A stretch of 64,000 bases of DNA from Microcoleus sp. AS-A8 (lineage in GTDB: Bacteria > Cyanobacteriota > Cyanobacteriia > Cyanobacteriales > Coleofasciculaceae): contig JAMPKV010000007.1 of NCBI GenBank assembly GCA_039962225.1, forward strand, positions 248,001 through 312,000, given 5' to 3'. The position numbers and the translations under genes are program-made. Every line of letters starts with the position of its first letter. Positions within the stretch are counted from its first letter, which is position 1. Positions 10,532 to 16,950 of the stretch are shown here, in pieces. The notes beneath the pieces were generated by a model. That model searched no databases. It saw only the letters and a program-made list of their open reading frames with translations, and had not been told where the DNA came from.

Positions 10532-10627
10532 TGTTGTTGGAGTATAAAGATGATTTCCCCATTCTAGGGGGATAGTGCTTGAATATTAACCCAGGATGAC
10601 CCCTAACTAGGATGACCTCTAAAATAA

Positions 10628-10651
10628 TAGGGTGCGTCTCAACGCACCCTA
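10628..10651. repeat. Perfect palindrome, TAGGGTGCGT family
   Basis: A 10-bp perfect inverted repeat (TAGGGTGCGT / ACGCACCCTA) with a 4-nt loop. A closely related imperfect copy lies at about 46698-46722. No U-tract follows, so it is more likely a dispersed repetitive palindrome than a terminator. Confidence 0.7.
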
Positions 10652-10688
10652 CAGCAGTCACATAGCAAGATGCTTGCTTGTCAACTCC

Positions 10689-11468
10689 CTAAGTGGCTAA
10701 GGCTCGTGGCTTAAGTTCTAGTTCAAAGCGATCGCCTGGTTTAGGTTCGATGACTTGGGTAGAGAGATTGTTTTGAGCCAGCTTTGAACGAAATTCCTCA
10801 ATACTCCCCACCGACCGCAGCGCAGAAACCAGCATTCCTGCATATTCGACTTCACCCGGTTCTGCTGAGGGCAGCATCACTTGGGGTTGCAGCCATTGTG
10901 CAACTTCTAAGCCGCTCTGGGTTCCTCTAATAATTGGCCCAATCAGGGGCAGCGCTAGGTCTATAAGTGGGGTAATCACGACATCAACAGGTGCAGCTTT
11001 CTTCAAGGATGGGGAATGAAAGCCATGGGGTTCGTAGTAGATCGTTAAATCCGTGCCTAACTCTTTGAGGAGATAGCCATTTTCTACAAGAGTCGGCCCA
11101 ACAGGGCTACCGGGAGTTGCTTTGATTTCAACTCGATGATCGAGGCTGAAAGTTTCTCCATGCTTGAGGGCTGTCACTTCGGTATAACCCAACTCCCGCA
11201 CCACCTTGGCGGCATTGGGAGAACCCACGACAGGAATTGTGCGAGCCAGTTGCTTCAGAGTTGGCGGATGTGCATGGTCTTCCAACCCTTGGGATAGCAC
11301 GATTAGATCGATGTTGTCTGGAATTGCGCGATCGCTGTGTCGTGAACCTTTAAACAGCCAGTCGAGCTTACCAAAGACTAACGAATCCACTAACCAGGGG
11401 TCAATGAGGATTCGTTTTCCTCCAAGTTCAATTAGCCAGGAGTTACTGTCGAACCAAGTCAGGTACAT
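10689..11468 (-). CDS. Metallo-beta-lactamase-fold protein with a degenerate metal motif
   Basis: A 259-residue UlaG/RNase Z-like MBL-fold protein. The N-terminal strand pattern (YLTWFDSNSWLIELGGKRILIDPWL) and the spacing to a later His (YYEPHGFHSP) fit the family. The usual HxHxDH metal signature reads SQGLEDHAH: the first two His are replaced while Asp-His is kept. I start at ATG 11468, where the conserved strand begins; an upstream start at 11507 would add thirteen residues. It may bind metal differently or be non-hydrolytic. It stands alone on the minus strand. Confidence 0.8.
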   Translation of the reverse strand: MYLTWFDSNSWLIELGGKRILIDPWLVDSLVFGKLDWLFKGSRHSDRAIPDNIDLIVLSQGLEDHAHPPTLKQLARTIPVVGSPNAAKVVRELGYTEVTALKHGETFSLDHRVEIKATPGSPVGPTLVENGYLLKELGTDLTIYYEPHGFHSPSLKKAAPVDVVITPLIDLALPLIGPIIRGTQSGLEVAQWLQPQVMLPSAEPGEVEYAGMLVSALRSVGSIEEFRSKLAQNNLSTQVIEPKPGDRFELELKPRALAT

Positions 11469-11850
11469 AGTCGTTGTGAAGAGGACGCCTGTTCTTATTT
11501 TAAGCAATTGTTACGTAATATTAACTATTGCCTCAAAAAAAGGTCAAGAATTGAATATACAAAGCCATATAATTGAGTTGTCACTGCCTATTGAACTAAA
11601 TAGTATTACGATAAAAATTGGTTTTTTCCGCAATAGTGTAAACAGCAACCCTTTGAAAACTTTTTTATATTGAAAGAGGGGCTTTATTCTGGCATGACCC
11701 AGATCTAAACGATATCCATCCCCAAAGAAGAACTTATCCCTATCTTTACTGGGTGTTTCTGACTTCACAAAATTTTCACGAATTTTTTTTAAATTACAGA
11801 ATGTGATGTATGAATTAATTTTAATACTCATAAGTTAAGGAACATTAACG

Positions 11851-12207
11851 ATGAACAGGTATCAAATAAGCCAATTAGAAGCTGCGGGCGAGTTCCTAAA
11901 TCTGCTGGGTATTCCCGGTCCTTATACTTTCAAAGAAAAAATCAGAACGATTGAAGTTTCCCAAGAGGCGATAGAGGGTAGACTTCTAGGCTCTTGTGAA
12001 AGCTGCTACATTTCCATTCGAGAAGTAACAACTAAGATTTGTAAAGATATCTATGCTGAGCGCCTCAAGCGGCAAAAGAGGTTTCCTAGAAAACTTAACT
12101 TTGTGGATTGGCGGGATGATTTAGAATTATCTTCCTCAATAGTTAGTCCTAAGGGGTGGCTTGGAAGGAGGTTAGGTTCAAGACAAGGAAAAAGCTATCG
12201 CCTGTGA
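11851..12207 (+). CDS. Hypothetical protein
   Basis: A 118-residue soluble, basic protein with no domain I recognise. It starts at ATG 11851, preceded by a weak AAGG element. The middle contains SCESCYIS, two nearby Cys, and the tail is rich in Arg/Lys. No clear operon partner is present. It is plausible as a real small gene from its position and codon pattern, but it is unidentified. Confidence 0.45.
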   Translation: MNRYQISQLEAAGEFLNLLGIPGPYTFKEKIRTIEVSQEAIEGRLLGSCESCYISIREVTTKICKDIYAERLKRQKRFPRKLNFVDWRDDLELSSSIVSPKGWLGRRLGSRQGKSYRL

Positions 12208-12289
12208 GATATTGCGCTCATGCTGTACTCAAAATGACTGCTCAAAGCCCCATTGCAGCCCGTGTGGACTATATAGTATCGAGCTTATT

Positions 12290-12428
12290 CGTTGCCTAAA
12301 AGCTCCCCTTGACAATATCACCCAATCGGGTGAACGCATCAGGTGAAGCCTAAGGAACTGCATCGAGCCTACGATCCAGAAATGTAACCACTGAGTCACC
12401 CCACCCTTTCACTCCGGTGGGGTTTTTT
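12290..12428 (+). ncRNA. Candidate structured RNA ending in an intrinsic terminator
   Basis: An intergenic segment with three successive hairpins: CACCC-AATC-GGGTG around 12317-12330, ATCG/CGAT around 12362-12375, and a strong 8-bp terminator. A TATAGT-like -10 lies near 12270-12280. I do not recognise the RNA family. It could equally be the 3' untranslated region of the upstream gene. Confidence 0.3.
12398..12428 (+). terminator. Rho-independent terminator
   Basis: Perfect 8-bp stem ACCCCACC / GGTGGGGT (12398-12405 with 12416-12423), a 10-nt loop, and a run of T directly after it. It terminates plus-strand transcription from the 11851 gene or from the candidate RNA. Confidence 0.85.
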
Positions 12429-12456
12429 GGGGAAATTTCGGCAATTTCAGTTATTT

Positions 12457-12873
12457 TTATTGAGAAAATCGCGAACAATCTCTTTTAGAGACTCTCCCCT
12501 CTGGCAGGGTAGTATTGCACAAAAGAACAACGGAAAGTGTCGCTTTACTCAAGGTTGCATCCCTCAGGTTAGCATCGCTTAAATCGGCATCCATGAGGTT
12601 AGCATCGCTTAAATCCGCACCACTGAGGTTGGCTCCACTCAAGGTAGAACCACTGAGATTGGTACGCCTTAAATCAGCCCCCCTGAGGTTAGCCTTACTC
12701 AAACTGGCACCTTCTAAGTTGGAACCATAAAGGTTGGCTCCATTCAAGTTACATTGATCACACTTCTTAGTGGTTTGTAATTGCCGAATCAGCTCAGGGG
12801 TTTGAGCTTGGGTTGGACTTGCCAATACAACCAGAACCAGCAGTAAAAGAGAAGTCGGAAGCTTGAGATGCAT
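12457..12873 (-). CDS. Secreted pentapeptide-repeat protein
   Basis: A 138-residue protein with a clear Sec signal peptide (MHLKLPTSLLLLVLVVLASPTQAQ, cleavage after AQA) and a short linker holding CDQC. About twelve consecutive A(D/N)LxX pentapeptides follow (residues about 42-110), forming a short right-handed quadrilateral beta-helix. The C-terminus has two more Cys. It is probably periplasmic or lumenal. Pentapeptide proteins are abundant in cyanobacteria and their function is usually unknown. The gene is complete and lies opposite in direction to the terminator upstream. Confidence 0.88.
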   Translation of the reverse strand: MHLKLPTSLLLLVLVVLASPTQAQTPELIRQLQTTKKCDQCNLNGANLYGSNLEGASLSKANLRGADLRRTNLSGSTLSGANLSGADLSDANLMDADLSDANLRDATLSKATLSVVLLCNTTLPEGRVSKRDCSRFSQ

Positions 12874-12948
12874 AAACTTAGGAGCTACAACAATCCATGT
12901 AGGGGTAAAGGGTTTGAGGGCACCTTGACAAGAGTGCCCTCAAAAGTG

Positions 12949-13290
12949 TTAACTGTGCGACAAACTCTCTAAACTTAAGGGAACCATATCTCCACTTGTT
13001 GTCAGTCCTAATAGCATCGGCTCGTGCGGTCGAATAAACTTACCCGTGAGTACGCAGCGTTCTTCTTGTTGGGCTACAGCTTCTATACTGGCTCGGATAT
13101 CAGACCGGGAAAATTCGGGGCGATAATCACCGGATTTTTGCTGCACATAGTTCCAAAGTACATCTCGTATCAGAGCTTGATATCCCTGGTTGCCAGAGAG
13201 TTCTTTGAGCTTCTCTTTGAGTTCTCTCTCTAAACGGATACTGGTCACTTCCATGTCAGTGGTTGCCGTTCTAGTGAGTGTACGCATCAT
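12949..13290 (-). CDS. Ribbon-helix-helix domain protein
   Basis: A 113-residue protein. Start ATG 13290 is preceded by GGAG at good spacing; a longer frame to 13371 has no support. The segment MEVTSIRLERELKEKLKELSGNQGYQALIRDVLWNYV (about residues 12-50) matches an RHH/CopG-like DNA-binding fold. The C-terminal part is an uncharacterised region ending in VPLSLESL. It could be a stand-alone regulator or an antitoxin without a detectable partner. Confidence 0.75.
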   Translation of the reverse strand: MMRTLTRTATTDMEVTSIRLERELKEKLKELSGNQGYQALIRDVLWNYVQQKSGDYRPEFSRSDIRASIEAVAQQEERCVLTGKFIRPHEPMLLGLTTSGDMVPLSLESLSHS

Positions 13291-13539
13291 CTTTTTTCTC
13301 CAAAATATATGGACATGTTTGTAATACCAGTGTAGTATGTAAAAGTCAGCTTTCAAATCCATCTTTACCAATTCACTTTCTGTGAGCCTTCATATATCTC
13401 TTTCCACCCTATGCCCTGATGCTGCCGCCCTTCGAGGTTGGCACTCAGTGACATCACGGGTGGATTTTTGGTATGAGGGCAGGTATAGCTCGATAGAAGA
13501 ACATAAAGCAGAGATTGGCAATCAATTTAATAAAGACGC

Positions 13540-13707
13540 CGGGAATTTCCTGGGTGTTGATAGTAAAGCGGGACGCAATAGCGTCTTTCCACAACGAGAT
13601 ACCAGCCGGGGGAGGTACAGGCGAACAAACGCCGTACCAACATAGGACAAGAAGACTCTTAATGTTTTCACCTAACCCCCGCTCTTAAACCAAAGAGGCG
13701 GGGGTTT
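13540..13707 (+). ncRNA. Candidate structured RNA upstream of the HNH gene (OMEGA/HEARO-like)
   Basis: A run of hairpins leads directly into the HNH start codon. They are an imperfect stem at about 13535-13560, a perfect GACGC-AATA-GCGTC stem at about 13571-13584, a 9-bp stem GGTAC(A)GGCG / CGCC-GTACC at about 13614-13640, and a GC-rich hairpin of about 13 bp at 13674-13706. Small HNH proteins of the IscB/IshB group are preceded by such RNAs (HEARO, omega RNA). I infer the match from architecture and have not aligned it to a covariance model. Confidence 0.45.
13674..13706 (+). promoter_or_regulatory. GC-rich hairpin directly before the HNH start codon
   Basis: AACCCCCG plus CTCTT pairs with AAGAG plus CGGGGGTT, a stem of about 13 bp with one bulged G, followed by TTTAACT and then ATG 13713. 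It resembles a terminator or attenuator and would bury the only purine-rich stretch available as a ribosome-binding site. Confidence 0.6.
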
Positions 13708-13712
13708 TAACT

Positions 13713-14267
13713 ATGAGGAAGCAAACCGTGACGAGCGCAACTGAAGTGTTAAGGCAATCTGTGGTGGTGTTCTCGAAGAACTATCTGCCAGTCAGTCGGG
13801 TCAACATTAAGCGAGCGATCGCTCTCCTCGTGACGGGGAAAGCTGAACCTCTAGATTTTACGTTAGGCAAAGGAGGCAAAGGCATTGCCGTGCATTCACC
13901 CAGTGTGGTGCTGTTGGTACCTGAACACATTCGTTTGACGATTACAGATCGAGAGCGGGTTTGGAAAGTGCCTCCTGTGAATCGACGGGAAGTTTTAAGA
14001 CGAGATAAGCACACCTGTCAATACTGCGGCAGCACCAAGCACTTAACACTCGATCACGTAATTCCCCGATCAAAAGGCGGAAAACACACTTGGGACAACG
14101 TAGTTATAGCTTGCGAACGGTGTAACAGCCGAAAAGGCGATCGCACTCCCCTGCAAGCGGGAATGACACTACGCACCCAGCCGAAAGCGCCAATGCACCC
14201 AACTGTTGCCTTCTCGGAGCAGTTCTGGCGTGAACAGCAAGTAAACCTGGAGAGGCAGGAGATATAG
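13713..14267 (+). CDS. Small PLMP-HNH endonuclease-like protein (IshB-like)
   Basis: 184 residues. The N-terminal region (about 14-60, NYLPVSRVNIKRAIALLVTGKAEPLDF) resembles the PLMP domain that opens IscB-family proteins (PLMP...RAR.LL..GKA). It is followed by a compact zinc-type HNH nuclease (about 92-150: CQYCG, LDHVIPRSKGG, WDNVVIACERCNSRKGDR). There is no RuvC domain, so the size and order match the group described as IshB. A strongly folded leader lies directly upstream. The alternative is the widespread chromosomal cyanobacterial HNH family that shares this N-terminus without a guide RNA. The nuclease motifs are intact. Confidence 0.8.
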   Translation: MRKQTVTSATEVLRQSVVVFSKNYLPVSRVNIKRAIALLVTGKAEPLDFTLGKGGKGIAVHSPSVVLLVPEHIRLTITDRERVWKVPPVNRREVLRRDKHTCQYCGSTKHLTLDHVIPRSKGGKHTWDNVVIACERCNSRKGDRTPLQAGMTLRTQPKAPMHPTVAFSEQFWREQQVNLERQEI

Positions 14268-14270
14268 CTG

Positions 14271-14651
14271 ATGCTGAAACTCACTTATACCGAAAACGGC
14301 TTTTATTTAGAGCGTCTGGCTCAACCCCTTGAGGAATGGGTCACGGCACGAGTGATTCTGGCGCTGAGAGCGGGTACTAACCTTTGTGTCGAACCCAGCA
14401 CGGCATCGTTTCTGCTGCCCGTGGGGATGCCACAGCTGCGTCATCTGGAACGGCATAAGGAGGGAGAAGATGCGATCGCGCTTTCAATCTGCGATGCCGA
14501 ATACGTCGAAGTCAGCCTCAAAGGAACTTGGATGACATCAGACATTGATGGTGCTGAAGGGGTCTTTGTAACATCCCTGAATTACGCGGTTGAATTTTTC
14601 CTGATCAAGCTGTGGGAAGAGTCTCAAATCCGGACTAGTTGTCTGCCATAA
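14271..14651 (+). CDS. Conserved hypothetical, cotranscribed with the HNH gene
   Basis: A 126-residue alpha/beta protein beginning 3 nt after the HNH stop codon, with CAGGAG as ribosome-binding site inside the HNH 3' end, so the two genes are translationally linked. There are no transmembrane segments and no motif I recognise. The tight coupling suggests a shared role, but similar proteins may also occur alone. Confidence 0.6.
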   Translation: MLKLTYTENGFYLERLAQPLEEWVTARVILALRAGTNLCVEPSTASFLLPVGMPQLRHLERHKEGEDAIALSICDAEYVEVSLKGTWMTSDIDGAEGVFVTSLNYAVEFFLIKLWEESQIRTSCLP

Positions 14652-14671
14652 CTCGCGCAGCAACCCTAATC

Positions 14672-14777
14672 ATACCAAGTTGCGTTCATACGTAGCACTT
14701 TCTCTCCCCCTTGTCTCCCTTGTCTCCCTTGTCTTCAACAGTCCCCCTATCTACTATCTTTGACTGCAACTTGGTAT
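14672..14777. mobile_element. MITE-like element, copy 1 (106 bp)
   Basis: Terminal inverted repeats ATACCAAGTTGC / GCAACTTGGTAT enclose 2-3 copies of a 9-bp CTTGTCTCC repeat. An inverted near-identical copy lies at 17551-17665. The TA at each edge suggests TA target duplication, as for IS630-type elements (inference). Confidence 0.8.
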
Positions 14778-15354
14778 CAGCCACCAATTGAATTGTGTGA
14801 GGTAGCACGGCGATGCTACCTCCTCTTTCCTTCGGCTGTATGAGAGGCACTCTTACAGAAGACTAAGGGCAAAAAATTTGCACTATATATTATCGACACT
14901 TCCTTAGCTTCTCTCGCTCAAGCCTAGTAACTGCAAGGCATTGACAACCTCAAAAAAAACTTTCCCCAAACCCTTGACACTTTATGTAGTATTTATGTAG
15001 TATTTATGTAGTGAAGCAAAGAACGGAGCTAAAAACTCCAACTCCAAAGCACTATGTTGTTACTACTGATTCGATTCCCCGGTCAACGTAGACCAAATCG
15101 GGATTCAAACAAAAGACCGAATCAGCCTCCTTTCCAAAAACCTGAAAGAGTGCGAGAACAACGGTCATCCGAACACATCAATCAAATACAAACCAACGTT
15201 CGCTATCACAATATCAGACAGATATATCAACTAGAACGTCGGTTCTTTCTCTAAATAATCTAAGTTCTTTCACTGAACCTTGAAAACTGAATAAGAAAGC
15301 ACCCATTTAATTCATCAATCTGTGCTGACAGCCATAAGCACAGATGTCTTGAAC
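14778..15354. other. Leader region of the tRNA array
   Basis: About 580 bp without a convincing protein gene. A 66-codon frame at 15054-15254 has no ribosome-binding site or domain. The interval holds the array promoter with 11-bp repeats (14974-15013) and an 8-bp stem hairpin TCTGTGCT / AGCACAGA at 15319-15344 just before the first tRNA-like unit. Confidence 0.6.
14974..15013 (+). promoter_or_regulatory. Predicted promoter of the tRNA array with three 11-bp direct repeats
   Basis: TTGACA (14974-14979), an 18-bp spacer and TAGTAT (14998-15003) make a good sigma-70 type promoter. The spacer and -10 lie within three head-to-tail copies of TTTATGTAGTA (14981-14991, 14992-15002, 15003-15013, the last ending in G). 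The period equals one helical turn, which suggests a repressor or activator binding site. Confidence 0.65.
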
Positions 15355-15462
15355 GGAAGCGTAGCTCAACTGGTAATTAGTACAAGATGTTCTTCAATCT
15401 GTTCTGAAAACCCGTTGATTTCCTCTTACAAAAAGAGGTCAGGTAATAACCGGCTACGCTCC
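15355..15462 (+). pseudogene. tRNA-like structure with degenerate T-arm
   Basis: A tRNA-like 5' end (GCGTAGCTCAACTGG) and a 3' strand that pairs with it over 10 bp with one bulged A. An anticodon-like arm is present (AGAT / ATCT with an 8-nt loop), and a strong hairpin CCTCTT / AAGAGG sits where a variable arm would be. The canonical TTCRA T-loop is missing. The anticodon cannot be assigned. Probably a decayed tRNA or a processing leader. Confidence 0.4.
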
Positions 15463-15507
15463 CAAAAATCAAGACCTATAAATAGTGGGAATTGCTGATT
15501 GAGTCCT

Positions 15508-15580
15508 GGGACTGTAGCTCAGTGGTTAGAGCGTTCCCCTGTCGAGGGAAGGGTCGCCAGTTCAAATCTGGTCAGTCTCG
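15508..15580 (+). tRNA. tRNA-Asp(GTC)
   Basis: Full cloverleaf: acceptor GGGACTG with one G-T pair, D-stem GCTC/GAGC, anticodon stem TTCCC/GGGAA around loop CTGTCGA, T-arm GCCAG-TTCAAAT-CTGGT. Confidence 0.93.
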
Positions 15581-15595
15581 CTCAACGGCAATTAT

Positions 15596-15745
15596 GGAAG
15601 TTTAAATTCAGATCTTGCACCAGGCTTTTTACCCCACCCCAACCCTCCCCTTATCAAGGGGAGGGAGCTAAAGTTCCCCCGAACTCAAGCCGGAGCTTTA
15701 GTGAGGAGGCTAGGGGGGTGGTGCAAGATGTGAGTTAAAACTTCC
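15596..15745. mobile_element. MITE-like element between tRNA genes (150 bp)
   Basis: Terminal inverted repeats of about 27 bp (GGAAGTTT...ATCTTGCACCA and its complement, three mismatches) enclose a GC-rich inner inverted repeat (CCCTCCCC / GGGGAGGG). No open frame. Unrelated in sequence to the ATACCAAG element. Confidence 0.75.
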
Positions 15746-15759
15746 TTCTCCCACCGAAT

Positions 15760-15831
15760 GGCCCCATCGAATAAGGGCTAATTCACCTGTCTTTCAAGCA
15801 GGCAATACGGGTTCGAGTCCCGTTGGGGCTA
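15760..15831 (+). tRNA. tRNA-Glu(TTC)
   Basis: Acceptor GGCCCCA/TGGGGCT, D-stem GAAT/ATTC, anticodon stem CCTGT/GCAGG around loop CTTTCAA, T-arm ACGGG-TTCGAGT-CCCGT. Confidence 0.92.
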
Positions 15832-15845
15832 TCAGATTGATGAAC

Positions 15846-15923
15846 GAGGTCGAGTACCCAAGTGGTTCAAGGGAGCGGATTGCAAACCCGTTATTCGTGG
15901 GTTCAAATCCCACCTCGACCTCT
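15846..15923 (+). tRNA. tRNA-Cys(GCA)
   Basis: Acceptor GAGGTCG/CGACCTC, anticodon loop TTGCAAA, T-arm GTGGG-TTCAAAT-CCCAC. The last anticodon-stem pair (A-C) is mismatched. Confidence 0.9.
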
Positions 15924-15947
15924 CAATCTGCTAATCATCTGGTGCAT

Positions 15948-16020
15948 GGGAGTATAGCTCAACTGGCAGAGCAGCGCCCTCTTAAGGCGAATGTAGCAGG
16001 TTCGACCCCTGCTACTCCCA
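15948..16020 (+). tRNA. tRNA-Lys(CTT)
   Basis: Acceptor GGGAGTA/TACTCCC, D-stem GCTC/GAGC, anticodon loop CTCTTAA, T-arm GCAGG-TTCGACC-CCTGC. The C34 anticodon is an addition to the usual Lys(TTT). Confidence 0.92.
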
Positions 16021-16033
16021 CATCAGTTCGCGA

Positions 16034-16105
16034 GGCTCCATCGTCTAGTGGTTAGGACGTCGCTCTGTCACGGCGGAGATGGGGGTTCAATTCCCCCTGG
16101 GGCCG
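16034..16105 (+). tRNA. tRNA-Asp(GTC) with a Glu-like body
   Basis: Acceptor GGCTCCA/TGGGGCC, D-stem GTCT/GGAC, anticodon loop CTGTCAC, T-stem GGGGG/CCCCC. The D-arm and 3' half closely match the tRNA-Glu(CTC) at 16208, not the tRNA-Asp at 15508. Confidence 0.9.
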
Positions 16106-16124
16106 TTGTTCGATTTAATGGCTT

Positions 16125-16196
16125 GGGAGTATAGCTCAGAGGTAGAGCAGTCCTCTCATAAGGGACTAGTCGCAGGTTCAAGTCCTGCTACTCCTA
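16125..16196 (+). tRNA. tRNA with CAT anticodon (Met or Ile2)
   Basis: Acceptor GGGAGTA/TACTCCT, D-stem GCTC/GAGC, anticodon stem GTCCT/GGGAC around loop CTCATAA, T-arm GCAGG-TTCAAGT-CCTGC. Acceptor and T-arm resemble the nearby tRNA-Lys(CTT), so charging identity is uncertain. Confidence 0.9.
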
Positions 16197-16207
16197 CTGA
16201 AAAACAT

Positions 16208-16303
16208 AGCCTCATCGTCTAGTGGTTAGGACACTGCCCCCTCAAGGCAGAAACGAGGTGTACCCTTCGGGAACACTGACGCGAACAAATCCCCCTGGGG
16301 CTA
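16208..16303 (+). tRNA. tRNA-Glu(CTC) with T-arm insertion
   Basis: Acceptor AGCCTCA/TGGGGCT, D-stem GTCT/GGAC, anticodon stem CTGCC/GGCAG around loop CCCTCAA. The 5' side of the T-arm is disrupted by an insert of about 28 nt (about 16259-16286) that forms a GTGT(A)CCC / GGG(A)ACAC hairpin and ends in GCGAAC. It is possibly a pseudogene. Confidence 0.75.
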
Positions 16304-16306
16304 TTT

Positions 16307-16391
16307 GGAGAGGTGGCTGAATTGGTTAAAGCACTTTCCTGCTAAGAAAGCATGGGGCAACCCATTGCAGGTTCAAATCCTGTCCTCTCCG
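16307..16391 (+). tRNA. tRNA-Ser(GCT)
   Basis: Class II tRNA: acceptor GGAGAGG/CCTCTCC, anticodon stem CTTTC/GAAAG around loop CTGCTAA, long variable arm, T-arm GCAGG-TTCAAAT-CCTGT. Confidence 0.95.
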
Positions 16392-16402
16392 CCTTTTTAC
16401 CT

Positions 16403-16485
16403 GGGTCGGCTCGCCTATTAGCGTGGGCAACTGTCTGTAAAACAGCCGCTTTCGTGCGTTGCAGGTGCAAGTCCTGCTCGACCCA
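16403..16485 (+). tRNA. tRNA-Tyr(GTA)
   Basis: Class II tRNA: acceptor GGGTCGG/TCGACCC, anticodon loop CTGTAAA, variable arm CGC...GCG, T-arm GCAGG-TGCAAGT-CCTGC. The T-loop has G in place of the second T. Confidence 0.92.
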
Positions 16486-16530
16486 TTGAATTTTGGATTT
16501 CAGATTTGGGTTTCAAAGTTCAAATCGTAT

Positions 16531-16602
16531 GTGGGGATGGTGTAATTGGCAACATCTCGATCTCCAAAATCGAAGATCTGAGTTCAAATCTCAGTCCCCG
16601 CG
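16531..16602 (+). tRNA. tRNA-Trp(CCA)
   Basis: Acceptor GTGGGGA/TCCCCGC, D-stem GTGT/ACAT, anticodon stem TCGAT/ATCGA around loop CTCCAAA, T-arm TGAG-TTCAAAT-CTCA. A 3' CCA is encoded at 16603-16605. Confidence 0.94.
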
Positions 16603-16607
16603 CCAAT

Positions 16608-16682
16608 GAGAGCGTAGTTTAACTGGATAAAACATTAGTCTACGAAACTGAAGAGGTGAAGGTTCGATTCCTTCCGCTCTCG
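16608..16682 (+). tRNA. tRNA-Arg(ACG)
   Basis: Acceptor GAGAGCG/CGCTCTC, D-stem GTTT/AAAC, anticodon loop CTACGAA, T-arm GAAGG-TTCGATT-CCTTC. Confidence 0.94.
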
Positions 16683-16689
16683 TCAACTT

Positions 16690-16775
16690 GGAGAGGTGGT
16701 CGAGTGGCTTAAGGCGCAGACTTGGAAAGTCTGATTAGGTTTTACCTAACGCAGGTTCAAATCCTGTCCTCTCCG
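16690..16775 (+). tRNA. tRNA-Ser(GGA)
   Basis: Class II tRNA: acceptor GGAGAGG/CCTCTCC, anticodon stem CAGAC/GTCTG around loop TTGGAAA, variable arm TTAGGT...ACCTAA, T-arm GCAGG-TTCAAAT-CCTGT. Confidence 0.95.
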
Positions 16776-16784
16776 TTGAAACTT

Positions 16785-16858
16785 TCCCCGGTAGCTCAGT
16801 TGGTAGTAGCGCCTGTTTGAAGCACAGGAGGTCGTCAGTTCGATACTGACCTGGGGGG
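16785..16858 (+). tRNA. tRNA-Phe(GAA)
   Basis: Acceptor TCCCCGG/CTGGGGG with terminal wobble pairs, anticodon stem CCTGT/ACAGG around loop TTGAAGC, T-arm GTCAG-TTCGATA-CTGAC. The D-stem has one mismatch. Confidence 0.9.
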
Positions 16859-16865
16859 CTGTCGT

Positions 16866-16937
16866 TGCCTCATAGCTCAATGGTAGAGCCACGCGCTGTT
16901 AACGCGGGGGTTGTAGGTTCGAGTCCTACTGGGGCAG
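16866..16937 (+). tRNA. tRNA-Asn(GTT)
   Basis: Acceptor TGCCTCA/TGGGGCA, D-stem GCTC/GAGC, anticodon loop CTGTTAA, T-arm GTAGG-TTCGAGT-CCTAC. CCA is encoded at 16938-16940. Confidence 0.94.
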
Positions 16938-16950
16938 CCATTTATTTCAT

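Noticed and set aside
10628-10651. Palindrome as a terminator
   Set aside because: No T-tract follows, and a related copy at 46698 indicates a dispersed repeat.
11206-11831. Frames on both strands around the MBL gene start
   Set aside because: They overlap the MBL coding region or AT-rich non-coding DNA and have no support.
15054-15254. 66-codon frame in the array leader
   Set aside because: Basic low-complexity peptide with no start signal, in a region expected to be tRNA leader.
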